Below are positions 44,059 through 52,554 of a stretch of 64,000 nucleotides of DNA, in pieces. A program made the position numbers and the translations under genes. The notes under the pieces were generated by a model. It made no database searches. It saw only the letters and a program-made list of their open reading frames with translations, and was not told the DNA's origin. Every line of letters starts with the position of its first letter. Position 1 is the first letter of the stretch. This DNA is from Shinisaurus crocodilurus (lineage: Eukaryota; Chordata; Lepidosauria; Squamata; Shinisauridae): contig CM037879.1 of assembly GCA_021292165.1 (NCBI GenBank), positions 35,793,619-35,857,618 of the forward strand, given 5' to 3'.

Positions 44059-44884
44059 GCAGATGAGTCTCTGGTGTTCACAGATGTGATCTGAAAGTGG
44101 CATCTACTTTTATGTATGATCGTGTTTTATGGAAGCACTTTTATAGCTGGGAAAAAATAATGTGTGATCTAATCTTAGCATTTATAGAACTTCCATATGC
44201 TTTCCTAGTGATTCTTTTTGGAAAATAACATGGATCTTTTCATGCAGGAAGTTAGGGTTGCTTGAGATTTACCTGGGTGCCCTGTCTGCCCCCCCCCCAG
44301 TTTTTCAGAATTTGGGAGGGGATGCAGGTATCTGTAAAAATATGTAAGGCATTTTGTTTTCATTTACTTCAGTCTCCTCTTAGAAATTCCTAGGCTTATC
44401 CATTGGGTGGTGGGCTCTAACCTGTGATGACCCTATCTCTGCCACAAGAAAGCAAGGTCAGCGGCAATCATTTTGGCTCTGTACTTGTATGTGTGTGTTT
44501 CGTACCAAGGGAAAATGCTTTACATTCTTCAGCTTTCTTAGATTAGCTCTTATCAAAGAACTCCCTTTCTACATGGACAGAATTATGGAGAGAGACATTG
44601 TCCTGAGCTTCCAGTTAATGGTGTTTATTAAACGACGTCTCTGGACAGGCCCAAGCAAAGGGCTGTGTTAGCCTAATTATTAGACCCTAATACAATCAAA
44701 CTAACTTTGTAGTCTATAGTGACTATATGCTATATCTAACATAGTTAGGTTCACCAGTATTTGAGCTTCCCCTTCTCCTCTGCTATTACTATTAGGTAAA
44801 TATACTCATGTTAGTAGTCCTTTCACTTATGAAGGTAATTCATATTCTCTCGATAAATTTACTCTTCAGCGTGGAGGTGGGTGA

Positions 44885-44921
<37 letters not shown>

Positions 44922-45035
44922 ATTATACTTAAATCAAGCTCTTCGATGGGGCTTTCAGTGTTCTCTGATGAGCTCTGCACCTGCTTAGTTTCAACAGTGC
45001 TGTAACATCAAGTGTTCCCAAGCCTGTTTGCTAGA
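44059..45035. other. unique sequence with CA repeat
   Basis: Apart from the CA run at 44886-44918 nothing is recognised. Confidence 0.45.
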
Positions 45036-45076
45036 TTTCATAGATTTCATAGATCATAGAGTTGGACGGAGCCTAC
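45036..45076 (-). mobile_element. 5S-derived SINE, tail part left of the LINE
   Basis: The sequence CATAGATCATAGAGTTGG and GGAGCCTAC is the 3' tail of a minus-strand SINE whose head resumes at 48811 after the LINE. Confidence 0.82.
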
Positions 45077-45436
45077 TACACCCCTCGCCGGATCGTCACC
45101 TTGAAGTGGTGAGTGGGCTTGCGTGTTCCGATGAATCCTGTGAGCAATGCCGTCGGGAGCTATGTACTCCCAGTAGGGTCACCCATGGCGGTAAGGTCCG
45201 GGGAGAGGAACCAGACAAAGAACGATCCAAAACATAAAGTCCTCAACGGCAGAACAGGCGGAAGATAATTAAACCTAAATTACAACGGCTGTGAAGGCGG
45301 ATGAAGGCTGCAGCAGAGAATGGTTTTCCAATCGTCAGGGTAACCGTGCCATTGGATCTCTGCCGTACTCTGTCAAGTTTGTGTGGTGATTCGTTGTGCA
45401 CCGATCTCCCCACATAAAACAGTTTCACGCACAGGC

Positions 45437-45510
45437 GTCTTCCAACCCAACCCATCCAACCCAACCCAACCCAACCCAACCCAACCAACCAACCAACCAA
45501 ACAAAAAAAA
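45437..45510. repeat. CCAAC microsatellite in LINE leader
   Basis: CCAACC, AACCC and CCAA units are repeated, followed by a short A-rich run, upstream of the LINE ORF. I cannot tell whether this is part of the element's normal leader or an expansion specific to this copy. Confidence 0.8.
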
Positions 45511-45655
45511 GTCCCATGGCGACTGGCGAATGGCAACGGGGGCAGGACTGTGAATCTGGAAGCCCCTAGTCATGGACAAGCACATGGGCGGTGAATGCAG
45601 ACTCAGTCGCCCTGTTCAAGGAACGAGGTAGTCGAGCAGCTCGGCAGCTGTATCC

Positions 45656-48600
45656 ATGACTGAGCAGCCCTGTTTAGGATCCACTCTGCTCACCCCGTAT
45701 GGTGAGCAGAGTGGATCGTATGTAGGCTTTGCCATCAAAAATGAACTAGTGAACTCTTTGTCAGAAGTTCCTACTGGCATTAACGAACGCCTGATAACTC
45801 TTCGATTAAAGCTCGCCAATAACCAACAGGTAACTATTTTGAGCGCTTATGCACCAACATTAGATGCTGATGATGACATCAAGGAAAGTTTTTACAGCCA
45901 GTTGGACACTCTCCTGTCAGAGATACCTAAGGAGGATAAAATTATCCTCCTGGGCGATTTTAACGCAAGAGTCGGGCGTGACTTTGATTTATGGCCAGAA
46001 ACTATTGGAAAAGACGGAGTTGGTAATAGCAACCCGAATGGACTCTTACTTTTGTCTATATGTGCAGAGCATAATCTCACTATCACAAACACGCTCTTTC
46101 GACAAAAGAATAAGTTTAAAACATCATGGCAGCACCCACGGTCAAAGCACTGGCATCTTCTGGATTATGTAATTGTCCGTGTTAGAGATCGCCGCGATGT
46201 ACTTCTTACTAGGGCCATGGTGAGTGCCGACGACTGCTGGACAGACCACCGACTAATCCGGTCCACAATGGTTATCAACATTGCTCCCCAACGTAGGCTT
46301 CAAGGAAGGAAACCAAGGCGTAAAATGAACATCCAAGTCCTTCAAGATCCTATTAAGCAAACTCGTCTTCAATCACTTCTTAAGGAACATCTACCTACGG
46401 AACCTCCTGACAACATTGAGGACCATTGGTCTAAGCTGAAAACCTCCATTACTGCAGCTTGTGAACAAACTATTGGATATGAAACTAAGAAACATCAGGA
46501 TTGGTTTGATGAAAATGACAATGAGATTAAATATATAATTGACCAAAAAAGGAAAGCCTTCCAAATATGGCAAAATGATATTAACTGCACTGCCAAGAAA
46601 AAAACCTACGCTAGCGCAAAGGCTGAGGTCCAAAGAAGAACAAGAGAACTTAAGAACGCTTGGTGGAAAAAGAAAGCTGAAGAAATTCAACAACTTGCAG
46701 AATCTCATGATGCACGGGGCTTTTTTAAGGCCACAAGGGCCATTTATGGACCAAAAACCTATGGTACAAACCCTTTACAATCAAAAGATGGCACCAAACT
46801 CTTAAAAGACAAAGAGTCTATTGCACTGCGTTGGAAAGAGCATTATTATGACCTTTTAAATCGTAAGTCTAAGGTGGATAATGAGATTTTTTCGCAAATC
46901 CCGCAAAAACAAATTAAAGAGGAACTTGCAATACTCCCCACTTTGGATGAAGTAAAAAAAGCCATTAATCAAATGAAGAACAACAAAGCTAGTGGACCAG
47001 ATGGGATTCCTGCTGAAATCTTTAAAGAAGGGGGGCCCGAACTTGTACAACATTTTCATAAACTCATCGAAAAAATCTGGATAAGAGAAGAGATCCCAGA
47101 AGACTTCAGGGATGCCATAATTATCACCCTCTTTAAGAAGGGTGATAGAACAGACTGTGGAAACTATCGGGGCATTTCTCTCTTAGCAACCGCAGGTAAA
47201 ATATTTGCTAGGATTCTCGCAAACTGTCTTCTATCTATTTCAGAAGAGATCCTCCCTGAAACTCAATATGGTTTCCGCCCCTCTAGAGGGACAGTAGACA
47301 TGATTTTTACTGCACGTCAGCTCCAAGAAAAATGCCGGGAGCAAAATCAACCCCTTTATATGGCATTTATCGATTTGGCTAAGGCCTTTGATACTGTAGA
47401 CCGTACAGCATTTATCGATTTGGCTAAGGCCTTTGATACTGTAGACCGTACAGCTCTCTGGACTATCCTTATGAAAATTGGATGCCCCAATAAATTTGTG
47501 AATATCTTGCGACTTCTCCATGACAACATGACGGCAACGGTTTTGGACAACAACGGCTCTCATGGTGCTCCATTTAAAGTGGGATCAGGTGTTAAACAGG
47601 GATGTGTTATCGCCCCAACATTATTTGCCATTTTCATCGCCATGGTTTTACATCTTGTCAAGGGGAAACTTCCCACCGGTGTGGGAATTATATATCGAAC
47701 AGATGGAAAGCTTTTTAATCTCGGCAGGCTGAAAGCAAAAAGTAAGGTAATTACAACCTCCGTTGTGGAACTTCAGTATGCTGATGATAATGTGGTCTCC
47801 GCACATTCAGAGGATGATCTCCAAACTATCCTAAATGCTTTTGCAGAAGCATACGAAAAACTTGGTCTCTCACTTAACATCAAAAAAACCAAAGTGCTTC
47901 ATCAGCAAGTGCAAGCCAATCCTTTGGTGATGCCATCTATCCAGCTTGGCAGGACAATACTGGAAAATGTCGATCATTTTCTCTATCTTGGCAGCTATCT
48001 TTCTGTTACAGCTAACATCGACAGTGAAATCCAGCATCGTCTGAGCTCCGCAAGTGCCGCATTTTCTCGAATGAAACATAGAGTGTTCGAGGATCGGGAT
48101 ATTTGTAAGAAGACCAAAACACTGGTTTATGAAGCCATTGTATTACCAACTTTATTGTATGCCTGCGAAACATGGACTATCTATAAATGTCACTTCCACC
48201 TCCTTGAAAGGTTTCATCAACGTTGCCTCCGGAAAATCCTGCAAATAACTTGGGAAGATAGGCGAACAAATGTCAGTGTACTGGAAGAAGCAAAGACTAC
48301 TAGCGTTGAAAAAATGATCCTTCAACGCCAACTTCAGTGGACCGGTCATGTTGTTCGAATGCCTGACTGCCGTCTCCCAAAGCAGTTACTTTACTCCCAA
48401 CTCAAGGATGGAAAGCGGAATATCGGTGGTCAATATAAGAGGTTTAAAGATGTTCATAAGGCTAATCTAAAAAAATGCAATATAAACATCGAAAACTGGG
48501 AAGCTCTGGCCCATGAACGATCTAAATGGAGGTTGGCCTTTCACAAAGGTTCCATGGACTTTGAAGAAGCCCGAGTGCAAGGTGAAAGGGAGAAACGTGC

Positions 48601-48727
48601 TAAGCGAAAAGCACGTCAAATGAATCCTTTACAGGACCATCTTCTATCTGGTAACCTGTGTCCTCACTGTGGGAAGCTGTGTGGATCTAGAATTGGCCTC
48701 CACAGTCACTTACGGACCCATCGCTAG
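45656..48727 (+). CDS. LINE endonuclease-reverse transcriptase with C2H2 finger, defective
   Basis: The 1023-codon frame begins in the middle of an APE-type endonuclease. The GDFN motif (ILLGDFNARVG) and TDHRLIRSTM are present, but the N-terminal catalytic Asn/Glu part is missing. The RT domain follows with DAIIITLFKKGDR, NYRGISLL, QYGFRPSRGT, motif A, GVKQGCVIAPTLF and the YADD box at 47777-47788. A KMPD-type C-terminal region (RMPDCRLPKQLLYSQLKDG) precedes a C2H2 zinc finger (C1002, C1005, H1018, H1022). Motif A (FIDLAKAFDTVDRT) is duplicated in tandem, in frame, which should disrupt the active site. The start ATG is only the first available one, since the true start is lost. The frame carries no stop, so the copy is young despite these lesions. 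Confidence 0.88.
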   Translation: MTEQPCLGSTLLTPYGEQSGSYVGFAIKNELVNSLSEVPTGINERLITLRLKLANNQQVTILSAYAPTLDADDDIKESFYSQLDTLLSEIPKEDKIILLGDFNARVGRDFDLWPETIGKDGVGNSNPNGLLLLSICAEHNLTITNTLFRQKNKFKTSWQHPRSKHWHLLDYVIVRVRDRRDVLLTRAMVSADDCWTDHRLIRSTMVINIAPQRRLQGRKPRRKMNIQVLQDPIKQTRLQSLLKEHLPTEPPDNIEDHWSKLKTSITAACEQTIGYETKKHQDWFDENDNEIKYIIDQKRKAFQIWQNDINCTAKKKTYASAKAEVQRRTRELKNAWWKKKAEEIQQLAESHDARGFFKATRAIYGPKTYGTNPLQSKDGTKLLKDKESIALRWKEHYYDLLNRKSKVDNEIFSQIPQKQIKEELAILPTLDEVKKAINQMKNNKASGPDGIPAEIFKEGGPELVQHFHKLIEKIWIREEIPEDFRDAIIITLFKKGDRTDCGNYRGISLLATAGKIFARILANCLLSISEEILPETQYGFRPSRGTVDMIFTARQLQEKCREQNQPLYMAFIDLAKAFDTVDRTAFIDLAKAFDTVDRTALWTILMKIGCPNKFVNILRLLHDNMTATVLDNNGSHGAPFKVGSGVKQGCVIAPTLFAIFIAMVLHLVKGKLPTGVGIIYRTDGKLFNLGRLKAKSKVITTSVVELQYADDNVVSAHSEDDLQTILNAFAEAYEKLGLSLNIKKTKVLHQQVQANPLVMPSIQLGRTILENVDHFLYLGSYLSVTANIDSEIQHRLSSASAAFSRMKHRVFEDRDICKKTKTLVYEAIVLPTLLYACETWTIYKCHFHLLERFHQRCLRKILQITWEDRRTNVSVLEEAKTTSVEKMILQRQLQWTGHVVRMPDCRLPKQLLYSQLKDGKRNIGGQYKRFKDVHKANLKKCNINIENWEALAHERSKWRLAFHKGSMDFEEARVQGEREKRAKRKARQMNPLQDHLLSGNLCPHCGKLCGSRIGLHSHLRTHR

Positions 48728-48810
48728 AGTCTACACAATCTTCTTTAGAATTTCCTCCTTTTATCCCGGAAGACAATCTTACTCGGTCACGAGTGATCGC
48801 CTGATGATGA

Positions 48811-48945
48811 CTACAAGGCCATCGAGTCCAACCCCCTGCTCAATGCAGGAAACTAGAGGAGGGGGTCTCCCATCCAAGTAATAACCAGGCCTGACCCTGC
48901 TTAGCTTTCCATGCTCGGACAAGCTGAGCCAGCGTAAGCCACAGG
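48811..48945 (-). mobile_element. 5S-derived SINE, head part right of the LINE
   Basis: It resumes CTACAAGGCCATCGAGTCC and carries both 5S promoter boxes on the minus strand, ending at the CAGCGTAAGCC start. It proves that the LINE inserted into an existing SINE. Confidence 0.85.
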
Positions 48946-49007
48946 CCTGTTGGTCCTGGTGAGCATCCTAATGCACCCTGAAGTTCAGTTTTGAAATCCC
49001 TTTGAAC

Positions 49008-49335
49008 ACATGGAGCTGCTTTATATGGAGTTAGACCATTGGTCAACTTAGCTTAGTATCGTCTAGTCCGACTGGTAGTGGTTCTCCAGGGTCTCATGCC
49101 TGATTGGTAGTGGTTCTCCAGGGTCTTTCCCGGCCCTACTTGGAGATGCTGGGGGTTAAACCTGCATCTACCATTGAGCTATGCTCCTTGGATTTACCTT
49201 CGCTATACAAATGCAGTCCGTTCCACTAGTGTGTTATTACCGTGGGTGGCTGCTTAGAAGGTCTTTTGCCATCACCTGCTACCTGGTCCTTTAACTGTTG
49301 ATGCCAGGGACTGAACACAGGCAAAGCACTGAAGT
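49008..49335 (-). mobile_element. tRNA-derived SINE remnants, two pieces
   Basis: The minus strand holds GAGCATAGCTCAATGG and AGGTTTAACCCCCAGC at about 49150-49190 and the 3' body to 49008. A second decayed body lies at 49230-49335. A 28-bp unit with GGTAGTGGTTCTCCAGGGTC is duplicated at 49073-49125. Confidence 0.6.
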
Positions 49336-49350
49336 TCCTTTAGTGTAGAG

Positions 49351-49498
49351 CAGCTTTTCCCAGCCTGGTGCCCTCCAGGTGTGGTTTCCCCCCCTCCCCC
49401 CTACAGCTCCCAGTATTCTTGACCGTTGGCCATACTGGCTGGGGTTAATGGCAGTTAAAGTCCAAAACATTTGGGGGCCACCAGGTTGGGGAAGGCTG
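49351..49498. mobile_element. hAT MITE, family 2
   Basis: The ends CAGCTTTTCCCAGCC and GGGGAAGGCTG are flanked by GTGTAGAG (49343-49350) and GTGCAGAG (49499-49506). The inner part is C-rich and decayed. Confidence 0.85.
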
Positions 49499-49689
49499 GT
49501 GCAGAGGCTCTTCTTGAGAAATCGAGCAGCAGCGCCAGTGACTGCTTTGCCTGTTGCCCTCAGTTTACTGTAGGCACCTGTTTGTCATTCTGTGCACATA
49601 TGTGAATGTGGGAAGGAATCCGGCTATTTGAAGAATTTGGATTCCTGCTGCTGACTTCTTTTGCTTGTTTTCTAAAGCGTGTACATGCG

Positions 49690-49728
<39 letters not shown>

Positions 49729-50061
49729 TCGCACACTGAAACAGGGCTTCGTGGCTATGGGAATTTGTTTGAAAAAGTTACAGCTTTCATGGGCTGGAGC
49801 CTCCTTCAGAGGCACAGGCAGACCTTATGCTTCCCGATTGCCTAACAGTGGTTATTTTGAAACTGGGGTGTGGGGCAGGCATGACTTCCCAAAGCAGATC
49901 CCAGAGGACCTGCCAAAGCCTTTGGATATGCCTAAAGTAGCTCTTTGAATTCTGGTCCTTCTTGCCGTAAAGCTGAAAACGTGAAAACCCAGGCTCAAAA
50001 TGAAGTGTGCCCTTGAGCAACTGTGTGAGTTTATAGCCATATACCTCTGGTTCTTTATAGG

Positions 50062-50238
50062 AGGGGTCGTAGCTCAGTGGCAGAGCACCTGCTTTGCATG
50101 CAGAAGGTCCCAGGTTCAATCCCCGGCTTCTCCAGGGAGGGCTAGAAAAGAATCCTGCCTGGAGAGTTGCTGCCAGTCAGTGTTGGCAATAGTGGCCTAG
50201 ATGGTTTGATTCATTATAAGGCAGCTTCCTGTGTACTC
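50062..50238 (+). mobile_element. tRNA-derived SINE
   Basis: The best head in the window: CGTAGCTCAGTGGCAGAGC and AGGTTCAATCCCCGGC, then GGCAGCTTCCTGTGTA. Confidence 0.85.
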
Positions 50239-50867
50239 CTCAAGTCATACATATATCCAAATATATTTATAAATATATGACTACGATCTGCTTTCCCTGA
50301 CCCCTGCTTTCCCTGACCCAGAACCTTTCAAAAGGGACTTGGCATTTTGGAACATCAACTTGTCTTCTAATTAATCTTTTCACTTTTCCTTTCCCCTGGA
50401 CCATCCATTTTGTTTACTTCTTTGCTCTATATTTCTCTATGCCATTCAACACGTAATGCTTTAAACATATTTTTGCAGAGCGAGTTTGATTAATATTTTG
50501 ACACACAAAAATGTCAAAATTTGTTGGCAGTGCAGAACTATGATTATTATTAATAGTTTAAAATGCATTTCTGACATTACGTTTGAACTTTAAAAACAGC
50601 TTATCCATGCTTGTTCTTAGAAGGTAGGTATTATTAATTTGCTTTTTGCATTGGAAATGGATCTCAGGGTTGTCAGCCAACTGATAATTACTCCGCTAGT
50701 ATAACTGACAAGGGGTGGAGGCAATTTGTACTGCCTTGTTGCTTCTGCCATTAATGTTAACCTCTGTTATTGTGAATATATAGGCTTTTTCTGCCAGGCT
50801 TGCAAATGGTAATTTTAGATTTTCAGGTTGTGATGTAATTAGAGTGAGTTAACAACTAGTCAAGCAT
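50239..50867. other. unique AT-rich sequence
   Basis: No recognised feature. Confidence 0.45.
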
Positions 50868-50935
50868 AGCTGTCTGGGGCATGCTGGGAGTTGTAGGCCA
50901 AAAACATCTGGGGACCCAAGGTTGGAGAACACTGC
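50868..50935. mobile_element. hAT MITE, family 1, right half only
   Basis: It keeps the same half as 31455-31528, from GCATGCTGGGAGTTGTAG to GGAGAACACTG, fused to a CR1 remnant. Confidence 0.8.
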
Positions 50936-51180
50936 TCTATGCTCACCTCATTTCTGAATGAAAAATTCCCAGATGTTGCAAGCGCTCCTTGTAGGGAAGT
51001 TGCTCCCCCACCCAAAGTAATCTTCACTGCCCTTTCCTGCACCTTCTCTAGCTCTACAACATCCTTTGTGAGTTTCTTGACGTTGCACTGCTGAAGAACA
51101 CATTCTGAAGTCTTTCTCAAAGCAGCTTGCTTCAATAAAATGTGGACATGAAAGTATCTGCCTTTACAGTTTGATGCATT
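50935..51180 (-). mobile_element. CR1-like LINE remnant
   Basis: Read on the minus strand it carries the CR1 stretch for VELEKVQERAVKI followed by a decayed block. It is joined on the left to half a hAT MITE and on the right to a TA-type MITE. Confidence 0.6.
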
Positions 51181-51188
51181 TCCATATG

Positions 51189-51426
51189 CAGTAATACCTT
51201 GGATTGCAAGCATAATTCGTTCCGGAACCGTGCTTGTAATCCAAAACACTCTTATATCAAAGCGAGTCTCTGGTGGGCGATTTCGGCCCTCTATGCCCGC
51301 TCGAGGCAAGCGGTTACATCCCTACGCAAGACGTCGATTGTTTATCAAGTCAAAATGTATTTTAAAAATTTGCTTGTCTTGCAAAACCCTCTTAGACCAA
51401 GTTACTTGCAATCCAAGGTATTACTG
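51189..51426. mobile_element. TA-target MITE, second copy
   Basis: It has the same termini and body as 4678-4939, including CTTATATCAAAGCGAGTCTC, with about 25 bases missing in the middle. The left flank is TG instead of TA and the right flank is TA. Confidence 0.7.
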
Positions 51427-52149
51427 TATAGCAATGATAGGATTGCCGCTAGAACAGTTGAGCTTTGGGTGAATTTAGCTAGAATTTGATTGTTCCTTCA
51501 TCAGTAGATAAGAACATTGTTTCGGCGCCTCCTGAAAACATCTTAATTCCAAGAAGCCTTCCTTGACTGACCAGCCATGGTTTTTATCGACATTCTATTT
51601 TAATATAGTGTTTTATTCTTTTTATCTTTTTTATCTTTTTATTGTTCACAGCTCTGGAATCTGTTTAGATGTGGAGGAGTATATAAATGTTGTAAATAAA
51701 TAAATAAATAAATAACACATGCACACACCAAACCCCAAAGGTTTTAGTTCATGATTTACTGAACCCTCTAATGATTTTTTCTCCATATTTTATAAATGAT
51801 CAGATTGAAAGATCTCATTTGAAAACAAACAGGTCATTTCATTTTCCTAACAGACAACTTGGTGAAACCCAGCCAATGTCAGCTGTGCACCTGAGCACAC
51901 TTGCCTTGATTGTAGTTCTCCAAAGCTAGCTTTTGCAACAAAAGAAAGCCTTATGTTATGCCCACAAGATCATTGAAATCTGGCAGGCTATCAGAGAGAA
52001 CCAGTTTCATAGACAAAGACCTACACTGGGAAAACAACCTGGTTGAAATTTCCAAAAATGTTCAAGGGACTTGCCCTCACATTTTCCATTTGAAATCTTC
52101 TTTGGAAAAAACCCAAACAACTTTCTCTCCATTGGTTTTGGAAATCTAG
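51427..52149. other. left flank of the DIRS element
   Basis: It is AT-rich with a TAAA repeat at 51697-51715. No gene is seen. Confidence 0.45.
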
Positions 52150-52305
52150 CTTCTTCTTCGTGGTCTCTGTGCATCACACACATATGGGTTCTCTGCGCCT
52201 GCGCTGAGATCGTTCGGGAAACTTCTAAAGCTGAGGTGAATTGGGCGGGAGCCCCTCCCCCCGCACGTGTCCCTTAGCGCGGCTCCCGCCCATCTCCTCA
52301 GTTCC
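52150..52305. repeat. DIRS left inverted terminal repeat
   Basis: It starts with CTTCTTCTTCGTGG and runs to CTCAGTTCC. From about 52170 it is the reverse complement of 57974-58112, with a single clear difference (GCACGTG here, CGCGCG on the other side). The outermost 20 bases differ from the right end but are the reverse complement of 57690-57728 in the internal complementary region. Confidence 0.92.
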
Positions 52306-52554
52306 TCTTCGACCGCCATTGCGTGTAGTCGTCGGGTTCTTCTATCCTCTCTCCGGAGTAGTTTATCAGCTGAGTTAGCCTTTCCTATCACCTTTTACTT
52401 CATAATCTTCTCTCTCTTCCTCTTTCTTCGACTAATCTATCTCCTTTTTCAAAAAAAAAAAAAAAAAATTATTACAAAAAAACTCTTACTATACCCGTAT
52501 CTCTCCCCCGATCTCATCCACCTATCTCCTAATCTCTTCTTTATTATTCTAACT

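Larger units (their letters stand above)
45077..48810 (+). mobile_element. non-LTR retrotransposon (RTE-like or related), 5'-defective
   Basis: The LINE copy has a 5' leader with a CCAAC microsatellite, one long ORF, a short 3' UTR of about 80 bases and a TGATGATGA tail. A short TGA-type tail and short 3' UTR fit RTE-like clades, but the clade needs a tree. It interrupts a minus-strand 5S-derived SINE. CTAC is duplicated at 45073-45076 and 48811-48814, a likely short target-site duplication. A second copy of its 3' end is at 23176-23827. The defects are described under the ORF. Confidence 0.88.

Noticed and set aside
45437..45510. Interstitial telomeric repeat
   Set aside because: The units are CCAAC/AACCC, not TTAGGG or CCCTAA.
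50062..50140. Functional tRNA gene
   Set aside because: Boxes A and B are present but the sequence continues into a SINE body that recurs many times, and no cloverleaf is maintained.
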